DNA of 64,000 nt from Streptomyces sp. HUAS 15-9 (lineage in GTDB: Bacteria > Actinomycetota > Actinomycetes > Streptomycetales > Streptomycetaceae), in the NCBI RefSeq assembly GCF_025642155.1, contig NZ_CP106798.1, forward strand, positions 5,828,001-5,892,000. Direction: 5' to 3'. The notes beneath the pieces are model-generated. The model had not been told where the DNA came from. It saw only the letters and a program-made list of their open reading frames with translations, and did no database searches. Below are positions 33,733-43,840 of this stretch, in pieces; position 1 is the first letter of the stretch, and every line of letters begins with the position of its first letter. Both the position numbers and the translations under genes were made by a program.

Positions 33733-34992
33733 CAGGGAAGGCGGTTCCGTACGAGCGGGGCTCGCGGCGCGGACGTACGGCATGGGGGTGCTGGAGTGTC
33801 TGGAGAGGGTGCACCCGATCCGGCAGCGACACGCCGCATCCCCTTCCGGCAGTTCGTCGTGAAGGTCCACGGCCGCTGCAACCTCGCCTGCCGCTACTGC
33901 TACCTCTACGAGGGCCCGGACCGGACCTGGCGCGACCGCCCCGCCGCGGCGCCCCCCGGGGTGCTGGACCGCACCGCCTCCCGCATCGCCGAACACGCGC
34001 GCGCCCACGGGCTGACCGACCTCTCCCTGGTCCTGCACGGGGGAGAGCCGCTGCTGGCGGGTGTGGCCACGCTCGCCCGGTTCACCGGTCTGGTACGCGA
34101 CCGGGTCCCGGCCGGCTGCACGGTCCACGCCACCGTCCAGACCAACGCCACCCTGCTGACGGAGCGGCGCCTCGCGGTCCTGGCCCGCCACCGCATCCGC
34201 GTCGGCATCAGCCTCGACGGGGGCCTGCCCGCCCACAACGCGCTGAGGGTCCGCCCGTCCGGGCGGCCGTCGTGGCCCGACGCTTCGCGCGGCGCCCGGC
34301 TCGTCGCCGCCCGCTTCCCGCAGTCGTACGCCGGAATCCTCGCGGTCGTGGATCCCACCCTGGATCCGGTGGAGATGTACGAGTCCCTGGTCGCCCTGGG
34401 CCCGCCCGCCCTCGACCTGCTGCTGCCGCACGGGAACTGGTCGGCTCCGCCGCCGCACTGGGACGACTCGGGCACCGTGTACGGCGACTGGCTGTGCGCC
34501 GTCTTCGACCGCTGGTGGCGGGCGGGGCGCAGAGAGACCCGGGTACGGCTGTTCGAGGAGTGCCTCGCGCTGCTGCTGGGCCTGCCGGCGGCCACGGAGT
34601 CGCTCGGCCTCACTCCCTTCGACGCCGTGGTGGTGGAGACCGACGGGTCGATCGAACAGGTCGACTCGCTGAAGTCCGCGTACGACGGGGCCGCACGGAC
34701 CGGCCTCGACATCCACCGGCACGGCTTCGACGACGCGCTGCGGCACCCCGCGGTGGCGGCCCGGCAGGCGGGTGCCGCGTCGCTGGCGGCGGCCTGCCGG
34801 GCCTGCCCGCTGCTGAACGTCTGCGGCGGCGGCCAGTACGCCCACCGCTACCGCGCCGGGCACGGCTTCATCAACCCCTCCGTGTACTGCGCCGACCTGC
34901 AGCGCCTCATCCGTCATGTGGCGGGCCGGCTCCGCGCGGACACGGTGCGGGCCGCCCCGTCCGCCGTCTCCCGGGAAGGGGGTGTCCCGTGA
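33718..34992 (+). CDS. fxsB: Radical SAM/SPASM cyclophane maturase (FxsB-type)
   Basis: Up to 424 residues. The radical SAM cluster motif is CNLACRYCYLYE (CxxxCxxC), preceded by FRQFVVKVHGR as in FxsB proteins. A cysteine-rich C-terminal SPASM-like region is present (ACRACPLLNVCGGG and later YCADLQRL). It should use SAM radical chemistry to crosslink the Phe of the FxSxx core. The start is uncertain: GTG 33718, ATG 33724 and GTG 33796 are in frame, and codons before about 33830 have weak third-position bias, favouring the last. The next gene overlaps by 1 bp. Confidence 0.9.
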   Translation: MGMTGQGRRFRTSGARGADVRHGGAGVSGEGAPDPAATRRIPFRQFVVKVHGRCNLACRYCYLYEGPDRTWRDRPAAAPPGVLDRTASRIAEHARAHGLTDLSLVLHGGEPLLAGVATLARFTGLVRDRVPAGCTVHATVQTNATLLTERRLAVLARHRIRVGISLDGGLPAHNALRVRPSGRPSWPDASRGARLVAARFPQSYAGILAVVDPTLDPVEMYESLVALGPPALDLLLPHGNWSAPPPHWDDSGTVYGDWLCAVFDRWWRAGRRETRVRLFEECLALLLGLPAATESLGLTPFDAVVVETDGSIEQVDSLKSAYDGAARTGLDIHRHGFDDALRHPAVAARQAGAASLAAACRACPLLNVCGGGQYAHRYRAGHGFINPSVYCADLQRLIRHVAGRLRADTVRAAPSAVSREGGVP

Positions 34993-36452
34993 TGCTTCCG
35001 GTGGTCCCGGACCGTGTCCTTGTCGCACTCGGCCGTACCGAAGGCGGCCCCGAGGCTCTTGCGTTCCTGGCCCGCGACCAGGACACCCGTCGGCTGCTCC
35101 TGCTGCGCGCGGTGCTCGACGCGGTGGCGGGAGCCGACCCGGCACTGTGCCCCGCCGACGCCAGGAGGCGGCTCCTGGAGGACTGGGCGCTGCTGGAGGC
35201 GGCGGACGCGGCCGCTGTGACGAATGAGCCGGTGGGAGACATGGCGCCCACGGGAGGCCCGACGGGTTCACCCGCCCGCGCTCGCCTGCTCGCCCCGCTG
35301 GTCGGCGCCTGGGCCCAGCGCTGTCTGCGCGGGCTCGGCACGGACCCCGCACGGCCGGGCGCGCCGCAGCGGGCCCGCGAACTCGGGCGCGACCTGGGGC
35401 ACTTCAGCGCACTGGCCGCCGCTGCCGCGGCCCGCGCCGGGCTGTCGTTCGCCGCGCGGCTCACCGCCCGGGACGGACTGCTCGTGCTGCCCTCCCTCGG
35501 GGCGCTGCGCACGGCGGCGGGGGACGTCGCGGTCGAAGTCGTCCACAGGAGCGGGCGGTTGACCATGCGGCAGCGGGGCGCGGCCGATGTCGTCGTGCAT
35601 GTGGAGCGCGGCACGGGAGCCTGGTCCGGCGCCGCCGCCTGGACGCCCGCGTACGCCCTGCCCGGCCTCACCAGCGGCGCCCCGCCCACCCCGCTGGACG
35701 ACCTCGACCCGTACCGGTGGGTGCAGGACAGCGTCCACCACCTCGGGCTGAGCGGTCCGGCGAGCCTCGACGACGCGGAGCGCAAGCGCTGGCTGCACTC
35801 CTGGTCGGGGGCCGCGGTGGAACTCCGGCTGGGCGGCGAGCAGCGCCTGATGGAGGCCGTCCGCCTGCTGCGCTGCCTCGTTCCGCTCGCCGCGCCGCCC
35901 GGCTCGGAGCCCGGCGACTGCACGGGCACCTGCAGCGGCACCCGGCGCGAGGCCTTCGGCGCCGTGCTCAGCAGCGCCCCGCACGGCCCGACGGTGCTGG
36001 CCGCGACCCTGGTGCACGAGCTTCAGCACACCAAACTCGTCGCCCTCAGCGAGGCGGTCACCCTCCACCGGGCCGACGGGCGAAATCGGTACTTCGCCCC
36101 CTGGCGCCCCGATCCACGCCCCTACGACGGTCTGCTGCAGGGCACCTACTCGCATCTGGCGCTGGCCGACTTCTTCCAGCGCCGCGCGCTCACCCTCACG
36201 CGGCCCGCCGACCGGGAGGCGGCCTGGGCCGAACACGCGCGCTGCCGCGAACAGGTGGGCGCGGCGCTGCCCGCGCTCGTCGGATCGCCGGACCTGACCG
36301 TGCCGGGACGCCGGTTCGTCGACCAGATGGTGGCCGTGTTCGAACGGCTCGACGAGCATCCCGCGCCCCGTGGGCACGCCGTACGGGCGCAGGCCTATGT
36401 GGGCGCGGCGCGTGGCTTGTTCTCGGCGCGTCGAATTCCGCCAACTGGGTGA
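34992..36452 (+). CDS. HExxH-motif protein of the FxSxx system (putative peptide beta-hydroxylase)
   Basis: 486 residues. The defining motif is intact as LVHELQHTKL (about residues 338-347), with RCLVPLAAPPGSE about 40 residues upstream. This domain is linked to aspartate/residue beta-hydroxylation in related RiPP pathways, and in many FxSxx loci it is fused to the radical SAM protein in an apparently inactivated form. Here it is a separate gene, overlapping the maturase stop by 1 bp, and keeps both histidines and the glutamate. It may therefore be catalytic; this is inference. Confidence 0.8.
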   Translation: MLPVVPDRVLVALGRTEGGPEALAFLARDQDTRRLLLLRAVLDAVAGADPALCPADARRRLLEDWALLEAADAAAVTNEPVGDMAPTGGPTGSPARARLLAPLVGAWAQRCLRGLGTDPARPGAPQRARELGRDLGHFSALAAAAAARAGLSFAARLTARDGLLVLPSLGALRTAAGDVAVEVVHRSGRLTMRQRGAADVVVHVERGTGAWSGAAAWTPAYALPGLTSGAPPTPLDDLDPYRWVQDSVHHLGLSGPASLDDAERKRWLHSWSGAAVELRLGGEQRLMEAVRLLRCLVPLAAPPGSEPGDCTGTCSGTRREAFGAVLSSAPHGPTVLAATLVHELQHTKLVALSEAVTLHRADGRNRYFAPWRPDPRPYDGLLQGTYSHLALADFFQRRALTLTRPADREAAWAEHARCREQVGAALPALVGSPDLTVPGRRFVDQMVAVFERLDEHPAPRGHAVRAQAYVGAARGLFSARRIPPTG

Positions 36453-36592
36453 AATATGTTGCCAGTTCGAGTGAAGATCGTTGCGCTTGCGGGAAGAGAT
36501 GTGACCGAAGCGCGCGAGTCCGACGGATACCTGTCAGCGCCTATCGCGGTGCCGCGCAGAGGTTCTAACATTACGTGCGGGGAGGCCGCTGC

Positions 36593-39500
36593 ATGTCTGG
36601 AGTTCGTAGGCCGGTCGGGGCAGCCGACAAAGGGACCGCGAAGCCCACTGTCACCATCAGCTACGCGGGTTTCAACCGGGCCTGGGCGGCCTGGATCGCG
36701 GACCGGCTGGAGCGGCGAGGCCTGCGAGTCGTCTCCATGCGCTGGGACTCCCCGGCCGAGGTCCCGCTGGTGGACCTGCTGCGTGACCTGAAACTCGCCG
36801 ACGGCCGGATTCTCATCCTCGTCAGCGAGTGGTACTTCCAACTCGGGCCGCGCACCCACGAGGAGTGGAACGGGGCGCTGCGCGAGATCGTGGCCCCCGA
36901 CCCGTCCCGGTTCGCCGCCGTCTCGATCACCACCGCCTCCGTACCCACCGCCACCACCGTGCTCGCCCCGGCACAGCTGACCAACATGGGTGCCGACGAG
37001 GCCGAACGGCGCCTGCTCGACCGGCTCGGCCTGCCGACCGACCCGCCCCCGGAGCCGGCCGAGGGCGAGCGGCGCGGCCCGCGCTTCCCGGCGTCCATGC
37101 CCGAGGTGTGGGGCGGCGTACCGCGGCGCAACACTCGCTTCACCGGACGCGAGCCGTTCCTGAACGACGCCTACCACCTGCTGCAGGGCTCCGAGCCGGG
37201 CGCCGGCGTGCTGACCCTGCACGGCATGTCCGGGGTCGGCAAGACACAGCTCGCCGCCGAGTACGTCTTCCGCTTCGGCTCCGAGTACGACGTGGTGTGG
37301 TGGGTCAACGCCGAGGGCCGGGTGACCTACCGCCGGCTGATGGCCGAACTCGCCCCGAAGCTCGGCCTGTCCACCGGCGCCGAGTACGGCGAGCGGCTGC
37401 GCGCCGTGCGCGACGCGCTGCGCCGCGGCGACCCCTACCCCCGCTGGCTGCTGATCCTGGACGGCGCCGACGAACCCGACCAGATCTGGGACCTCGTCCC
37501 CACCGGGCCGGGCCATGTCCTGATCACCTCGCGCAACCCCGAGTGGGGCGAGCACAACAGCAAGCTGCTGGAGGTGCCCGTCTACTCCCGCGACGAGTCG
37601 GTGGCCTTCGTCCGCCGCCGTGCGCCGCGGCTCAACGAGGAGGACGCCGACCAGCTGGCCGAGGCGCTGGAGGACCTGCCGTTGCTGCTCGACCAGACCG
37701 CCGGCTGGCTCAATGACTCCGACCTGTCGGTGGAGGACTACATCGCGCTCCTGGAGGGCGGCATCGACGGGGACGTGGTCAAGGTCTCCGCGGACTTCCC
37801 CGTCGCGTTCCAGACGGCCTGGTCGATACTGCTGAACAAACTCCGCGAGACCGTCCCGGAATCCGTCGACCTGCTGCGCCTGTGCACCTTCTTCGCGCCC
37901 GGCTTCATCCCCGTACGGCTTCTGCGGGAGATGCCGCACGAGGAACTGCCCGAGCAGATCGCCGGGTTGCTCAACGACCCCCTCCTGTGGAACAAGGCGA
38001 TCAACCAGCTCCGCCAGTACTCCGTCGTACGCCTGGAGTCACACGAGTCGGCCGGCGACGAGTCGGTCTCCTCCGGCGAGTCGGTGTATCTGCACCGCAT
38101 GGTGCACCAGATCGTGCACAAGGACATGCCCGACGAGGACCGGCGCGAGTTCAACGACGTGGTCCGCAGAGCCCTGGCCGCCGCCGATCCCGGCCGGGCC
38201 ACGGACACCCGCCTGTGGGACGAGTACGCGGAGATCGTGCCGCACCTCAAGCACGCGGACGTGCTGAACAGCAAGGACCGGACCGTGCAGAACCTGGTCC
38301 TCAACTGCCTGCGCTACATGTACTTCACGGGCGAGTACCAGTCCGGCATGAAGCTCGGCGAGCGCGCCATGAAGGCGTGGAAGTCGCTGCTCGGCGACAC
38401 CCATCCGCGGATCTGGGAGCTGACCTACCACTACGCCAACCTGCTGCGCGCGGCCGGCGAGTACGGGCGCACCGAGGCCATCGAGCGCGTCGCCGTGGAC
38501 CACCTCCGGGCGGAGCGCGGCGAGCAGGACCTGGACCATCTGCGCGCGGCCAACGGCCTGGGCGCCGACCTGTGGGGCCTCGGGCGCTACGAGGAGTCGC
38601 GGGAGCTGTACGAGTGGCTCTACCCGGCCTACCGCGACCTGCTCGGCGAACAGGACTCGCGGACCCTCAACGCCCTGAACAACCTGGGCTTCGCGCTCAG
38701 GCTGCTCGGCCGCTACGGGGAGAGCCTGGAGATCGACCGGCGGACCATGGAGGCACGCCGTCAGCTGCTGAAGAACCGTCACCCGTGGACGCTCTTCTCC
38801 GAGATCCACTACGCGACGAATCTGCGGCTGCTGGGCCGCTACACCGAGGCGGAGTCCGTCCAGGCGAAGAACGTGCGCGAGTACCGCCTCGTGATGGGCG
38901 CCGAGAACCCGCAGACCCTGCTGGCCGAGCACAACCTCGCCCTGTGCCTCTACCGCATCGGCGACCGCGGCAAGGCGGGGCCGATGTTCACCCGCGTACT
39001 GGAGCGCTATGAGCGCAAGCTCGGCGAGAAGGACCCGCAGACGCTGGCCGCGGCCATCAGCCACAGCTGCTTCGCCCGCGAGCACGGCGACATCGACCAG
39101 GCACGGGAGACCAGCGAGCACGTCATCGCGCGCTACGAGGCCATGCACGCCGAAGGACATCCGTTCCTCGCCGGAGCCCGCACCAACCATGCGCTCATCC
39201 TGCGCAGCGTCGGCGAACGCGACCAGGCCCACGCCCTGATCGAGCAGTCGATGGCCGACATGACCGCGGCCGTGGGGGAGAACCATCCCTGGACCGTGGG
39301 CTGCGCCGTCAACGCCTCCGCCCTGCGCAATCTGGTCGGGGACACGGAGTCCGCGGCCGGACTCAGCAGGTCCGCCGCCCTGCGCGCCACCGAGATCCTC
39401 GGCCGCACCCACCCCCTGACCCTGACGGCCCGTATCGCCCACGCCGCCGATCTGCGCGGTCTCGGCAACCGGCGCGAGGCCGAGAAGACGGAGCAGGAGG

Positions 39501-39604
39501 CGCTGTCCGACCTCGCCGCCACGCTCGGCCCCCAGCACGCCCACACCCTGTCGGCACGCGCCCGCAACCGGCCCTACTGGGACTTCGAGCCCCAGGTGTC
39601 GTGA
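36593..39604 (+). CDS. TIR-like/NB-ARC/TPR protein of the FxSxx system (FxsT-type)
   Basis: 1003 residues from the ATG behind GGGGAGG. Residues about 18-145 are TIR-like (TVTISYAGFNRAWAAWIADR, then RILILVSEWYFQ). Residues about 190-500 are a STAND/NB-ARC NTPase with P-loop LHGMSGVGKTQLA and Walker B-like WLLILDGADEP. Residues about 560-1000 are TPRs with repeated RYxEAE-type units. The layout is that of ligand-sensing NTPases with an NAD-consuming or signalling TIR effector. As last gene of the block it is the likely receptor or executor for the modified peptide. Catalytic competence of the TIR part cannot be judged. Confidence 0.85.
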   Translation: MSGVRRPVGAADKGTAKPTVTISYAGFNRAWAAWIADRLERRGLRVVSMRWDSPAEVPLVDLLRDLKLADGRILILVSEWYFQLGPRTHEEWNGALREIVAPDPSRFAAVSITTASVPTATTVLAPAQLTNMGADEAERRLLDRLGLPTDPPPEPAEGERRGPRFPASMPEVWGGVPRRNTRFTGREPFLNDAYHLLQGSEPGAGVLTLHGMSGVGKTQLAAEYVFRFGSEYDVVWWVNAEGRVTYRRLMAELAPKLGLSTGAEYGERLRAVRDALRRGDPYPRWLLILDGADEPDQIWDLVPTGPGHVLITSRNPEWGEHNSKLLEVPVYSRDESVAFVRRRAPRLNEEDADQLAEALEDLPLLLDQTAGWLNDSDLSVEDYIALLEGGIDGDVVKVSADFPVAFQTAWSILLNKLRETVPESVDLLRLCTFFAPGFIPVRLLREMPHEELPEQIAGLLNDPLLWNKAINQLRQYSVVRLESHESAGDESVSSGESVYLHRMVHQIVHKDMPDEDRREFNDVVRRALAAADPGRATDTRLWDEYAEIVPHLKHADVLNSKDRTVQNLVLNCLRYMYFTGEYQSGMKLGERAMKAWKSLLGDTHPRIWELTYHYANLLRAAGEYGRTEAIERVAVDHLRAERGEQDLDHLRAANGLGADLWGLGRYEESRELYEWLYPAYRDLLGEQDSRTLNALNNLGFALRLLGRYGESLEIDRRTMEARRQLLKNRHPWTLFSEIHYATNLRLLGRYTEAESVQAKNVREYRLVMGAENPQTLLAEHNLALCLYRIGDRGKAGPMFTRVLERYERKLGEKDPQTLAAAISHSCFAREHGDIDQARETSEHVIARYEAMHAEGHPFLAGARTNHALILRSVGERDQAHALIEQSMADMTAAVGENHPWTVGCAVNASALRNLVGDTESAAGLSRSAALRATEILGRTHPLTLTARIAHAADLRGLGNRREAEKTEQEALSDLAATLGPQHAHTLSARARNRPYWDFEPQVS

Positions 39605-39652
39605 GCGGCCCGGCACCCCGGACATGACCGACGACGCACCCCGGACATGACC

Positions 39653-39694
39653 GAAGGGCCCGGCCCCGGAGTTCTCTCCGGGGCCGGGCCCTTC
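39653..39694. terminator. Bidirectional 18-bp hairpin terminator
   Basis: Perfect 18-bp arms (39653-39670 and 39677-39694) between the convergent FxsT-type gene and kgd. Confidence 0.9.
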
Positions 39695-39713
39695 CGCTGT
39701 CGAGTCGCGAGAC

Positions 39714-42700
39714 CTACGCCTCGAACACCTCACGGACCAGCTGCTCCTGCTCGGCCTGGTGCCGCTTCGCGGAACCCACCGCAGGCGACGAGCCGTGCGG
39801 ACGTGAGATACGGCGCAGCCGCTCGCTGTGCGGGACGTCCGGGCCGACGGCCAGGTCGAGGTGGTCGATCAGGTTGAGCGCGATGAACGGCCAGGCACCC
39901 TGGTTCGCCGGCTCCTCCTGGGTCCACAGGTACTTCTCGGCGTTCGGGTACTTGTTGACCTCCGCCTGGATCTCCGCACCCGGCAGCGGGTACAGGCGCT
40001 CGATGCGGATGATCGCCGTGTCCGTGACACCGCGCTTCTGCCGCTCGGCCTCCAGGTCGTAGTAGACCTTGCCCGCGCAGAAGACGACCTTCTTCACGGC
40101 CGCCGGGTCGGTGATCGACGCGTCGCCGATGACCGGACGGAACTCACCGCTCGTGAACTCCTCCGTCTTCGACGACGCCGCCTTCAGACGCAGCATCGAC
40201 TTCGGGGTGAAGACGATGAGCGGCTTGTGGTGCGGGTTGTGCACCTGCCAGCGCAGGAGGTGGAAGTAGTTCGACGGGAGCGTGGGCATCGCGACCGTCA
40301 TGTTGTTCTGCGCGCACAGCTGGAGGAAGCGCTCGACACGGGCCGAGGAGTGGTCCGGGCCCTGGCCCTCGTAGCCGTGCGGGAGGAGCAGGGTGACGCC
40401 GGACGTCTGGCCCCACTTCTGCTCCGCCGCCGAGATGTACTCGTCGACGACCGTCTGGGCGCCGTTGACGAAGTCGCCGAACTGCGCTTCCCACATCACG
40501 AGCGCGTCGGGGCGGGCCAGCGAGTAGCCGTACTCGAAGCCCATGACCGCGTACTCGGACAGCAGCGAGTTGTAGACGTTGTACCGGGCCTGGTCCTCGG
40601 ACAGGTAGAGCAGCGGGGTGTAGTCCGCACCCGTCTCGCGGTCGATCAGCACCGCGTGGCGCTGACCGAAAGTGCCGCGCTGGGAGTCCTGGCCGGACAG
40701 CCGGACCGGCGTGCCCTCCAGGAGCAGCGAGCCGATCGCGAGCGTCTCGCCCATGCCCCAGTCGATCGTGCCGTCCTCGACCATCGCCGTCCGGCGCTGG
40801 AGCTGCGGCAGCAGCCGCGGGTGGACGGTGACGTGGTCGGGGATGTTGACCTGGGACTCGGCGATGCGCTTGACGACCTCGGAGGAGATCGCCGTCGGCA
40901 CCGCGATCGGGAAGCCGTCCTGCGGCGCCTGGGCCTCCGCGGAGATGGGCTGGGAGGTCGCCTCACGGACCTCCGTGAAGACCTTCTCCAGCTGGCCCTG
41001 GTAGTCCTGCAGCGCCTGCTCGGCCTCTTCCAGGGTGATGTCGCCGCGACCGATCAGGGACTCGGTGTAGAGCTTGCGCACCGAGCGCTTCTTGTCGATC
41101 AGGTCGTACATCAGCGGCTGGGTGAAGGCCGGGTTGTCCGACTCGTTGTGACCGCGGCGGCGGTAGCAGATGAGGTCGATCACCACGTCCTTGTTGAACG
41201 CCTGGCGGAACTCGAAGGCCAGGCGCGCGACGCGCACGACCGCCTCCGGGTCGTCGCCGTTCACGTGGAAGATCGGGGCCTCGATCATGCGGGCCACGTC
41301 CGTCGCGTACATCGAGGAACGCGAGGACTCGGGGGCCGCCGTGAAGCCGACCTGGTTGTTGATGACGACGTGGACCGTGCCGCCCGTGCGGTAGCCGCGC
41401 AGCTGCGACATGTTCAGGGTCTCGGCCACCACGCCCTGGCCCGCGAAGGCCGCGTCGCCGTGGATCGCCACCGGCAGCACCGTGAAGTCCGTGCCGCCCT
41501 TGTTGATGATGTCCTGCTTGGCGCGGGCGATGCCCTCGATGACCGGGTCGACGGTCTCCAGGTGGGACGGGTTGGCCGCCAGCGAGACCGTGATCTGCTC
41601 GCCGTCCAGGCCCGTGAAGGTGCCCTGGGCGCCCAGGTGGTACTTCACGTCGCCGGAGCCGTGCATCGACTTCGGGTCGAGGTTGCCCTCGAACTCGCGG
41701 AAGATCTGGGCGTACGACTTGCCGACGATGTTGGCCAGCACGTTCAGCCGGCCACGGTGGGCCATGCCGATGACGACCTCGTCCAGGCGGGACTCGGCGG
41801 CCGAGTCCAGCACCGCGTCCAGCAGCGGGATGACGGACTCGCCGCCCTCCAGGGAGAAGCGCTTCTGGCCGACGTACTTCGTCTGCAGGAAGGTCTCGAA
41901 GGCCTCCGCCGCGTTCAGCCGGCGCAGGATGCGCAGCTGCTCCTCGCGCTCCGGCTTGGAGTGCGGGCGCTCGACGCGGTCCTGGATCCACTTGCGCTGC
42001 TTGGGGTCCTGGATGTGCATGAACTCGATGCCGGTGGTGCGGCAGTACGAGTCGCGCAGCACGCCGAGGATGTCGCGCAGCTTCATCATCGACTTGCCGG
42101 CGAAGCCGCCGACGGCGAACTCGCGCTCCAGGTCCCACAGGGTGAGGCCGTGCTCGACGATGTCGAGGTCGGGGTGCTTGCGCTGGCGGTACTCCAGCGG
42201 GTCGGTGTCGGCCATGACGTGGCCGCGGACCCGGTAGGAGTGGATCAGCTCGAAGACGCGCGCGGCCTTGGTGACGTCGTCGTCGTGCGAGGCGTCGATG
42301 TCCCGGAGCCAGCGGACCGGCTCGTAGGGGATGCGCAGCGACTCGAAGACGGCGTCGTAGAAGCCGCTCTCGCCGAGCAGCAGGTTGGAGACCTGGCGCA
42401 GGAACTCGCCGGAGGCGGCGCCCTGGATCACCCGGTGGTCGTAGGTCGACGTGAGCGTCATGACCTTCGAGATGCCGAGCTTGTTCAGGGTGTCCTGGCT
42501 GGTGCCCTGGAACTCCGCCGGGTAGTCCATGGAGCCGACGCCCATGATCACGGACTGGCCGGGCATCAGACGCGGCACGGAGTGGACGGTGCCGAGGCCG
42601 CCGGGGTTGGTCAGGGAGACCGTGACACCGGTGAAGTCGTCCATCGTCAGCTTGCCGTCGCGGGCGCGGCGGACGATGTCCTCGTAGGCCTGCCAGAACT

Positions 42701-43564
42701 CGAAGAAGTTCAGGGTCTCGGCCTTCTTGATGGCGGCCACGACGAGCTGGCGGTCGCCGTTGGGCTTCACCAGGTCGATGGCCAGGCCGAGGTTGACGTG
42801 CGGCGGCTTGACGAGGGTCGGCTTGCCGTCCTTCTCGCCGAACGAGTGGTTCATCGACGGCATGGCCTTGATGGCCTGGACCATCGCGAAGCCGATGAGG
42901 TGCGTGAAGGAGATCTTCCCGCCGCGCGCCCGCTTCAGGTGGTTGTTGATGACGATGCGGTTGTCGAACAGCAGCTTCACCGGGACCGCGCGGACCGAGG
43001 TGGCCGTCGGCAGCTCCAGCGAGGCGTTCATGTTCTTGGCGACGGCGGCGGAGGGCCGCGCAGCGTCACGAACTCGGGGCCCTCGGTCGCCTCGGCGGCG
43101 GGCGCGGCCTTCGCGGCCGGCTTGGCGGCCGGGGCCGCGGCGGCGGGCTTGGGCGCGGCCGGAGCGGCGGGTGCCGGAGCGGCGGGTGCCGGAGCGGCGG
43201 CGGCCGGAGCGGCGGCGGCCGGCTTCGGGGCCGCGGGCGCCCCGGCGGCGGGCGTGGCCGGGGCCACCGGAGCCGCGGGCCGGGCCGGAGCGGCTGTCGT
43301 GGTGGTTCCTGCGGCCCCCGCGGCCGCAGCACCCGACGGAGCCTGGGCGGCAGCGACGCCCGGCTTGTAGTCGGCGAAGAAGTCCCACCAGGCTCGGTCT
43401 ACCGAATTCGGGTCCTGGAGGTACTGCTGATAGATCTCGTCGACGAGCCACTCATTGGGACCGAACGCAGCAGCGGGGTTCTTCCCGGCTTGGTCTTCGG
43501 TCGTGGGGGCACCGCCCGGCCGGAGGCTGGGGGAGCTCGAGTTACTGGGGGACTGTGGCGACAC
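39714..43564 (-). CDS. kgd: Multifunctional 2-oxoglutarate decarboxylase/dehydrogenase E1-E2, apparent -1 frameshift
   Basis: Fused actinobacterial enzyme of about 1275 residues. In order: N-terminal subunit-binding helix ([20 protein letters not shown]), Ala/Pro linker, E2 acyltransferase domain ([12 protein letters not shown]), and the thiamine-diphosphate E1 domain (ending about 39720). It feeds 2-oxoglutarate into succinyl-CoA in the TCA cycle. The reading frame changes near 43053: the first frame reads GPEFVTLRG then runs to a stop at 43028, while the second gives [16 protein letters not shown] onward. Restoring one base (probably a C on the plus strand) rejoins them. Likely a sequencing error, but a real lesion is possible. 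The start is GTG at 43564 ([10 protein letters not shown]); 43591 is an alternative. Confidence 0.85.
43053..43056 (-). other. Frameshift position inside kgd
   Basis: On the gene strand GGCCCTCCGCC is one base short of the expected reading GGC CCG TCC GCC. Upstream frame (to 43591) and downstream frame (open from beyond 43054 to 39714) are both strongly coding. Confidence 0.75.
43506..43536 (+). repeat. Interspersed GC-rich repeat inserted in kgd N-terminus
   Basis: A 31-bp unit opens GGGGGCACCGCCC and closes CTGGGGGAG, sharing both ends with the unit in the MoxR gene (29323-29365). It adds [10 protein letters not shown] in frame between the conserved N-terminus and the [13 protein letters not shown] segment. 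Confidence 0.55.
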
Positions 43565-43840
43565 GGCGGCAACCGCCCTCTTCCGCTTCACAAGGTGGTG
43601 GACAGCGGAAATAAAGGCTACGCCTCCCTGAGGGCGAAGGTCAGGTCGGGCCCGTTCATCGTCGTGTAAGTCACATCAGAAAGCGCGTTTCGGCGGTTGA
43701 AATGGCGGGAAACAAGTGTGGTTCGCCTGTGGCAGGGATGCGTCGGCCACGGCCTCGGCACCAGACAGGCGCGGGCCGTCCCTGATCACACGTGTCCGTC
43801 AGTGGGGACGCTCGTGGATCTTGTGGCTCCGGTTCGAACT

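Noticed and set aside
36593..37100. TIR-like domain as a Thoeris defence system
   Set aside because: There is no ThsA-type or SLOG partner, and the TIR-like part is fused to NB-ARC-TPR as in FxSxx-associated proteins.
43028..43060. Programmed frameshift in kgd
   Set aside because: I see no slippery heptamer or positioned stimulatory structure, and the family is normally continuous; a base error or mutation is simpler.
39828..43370. A 1180-codon open frame on the plus strand opposite kgd
   Set aside because: It is antisense to a clearly conserved enzyme; its composition (Arg/Asp/Val/Leu-rich, no domain) is the usual product of high-GC antisense frames.
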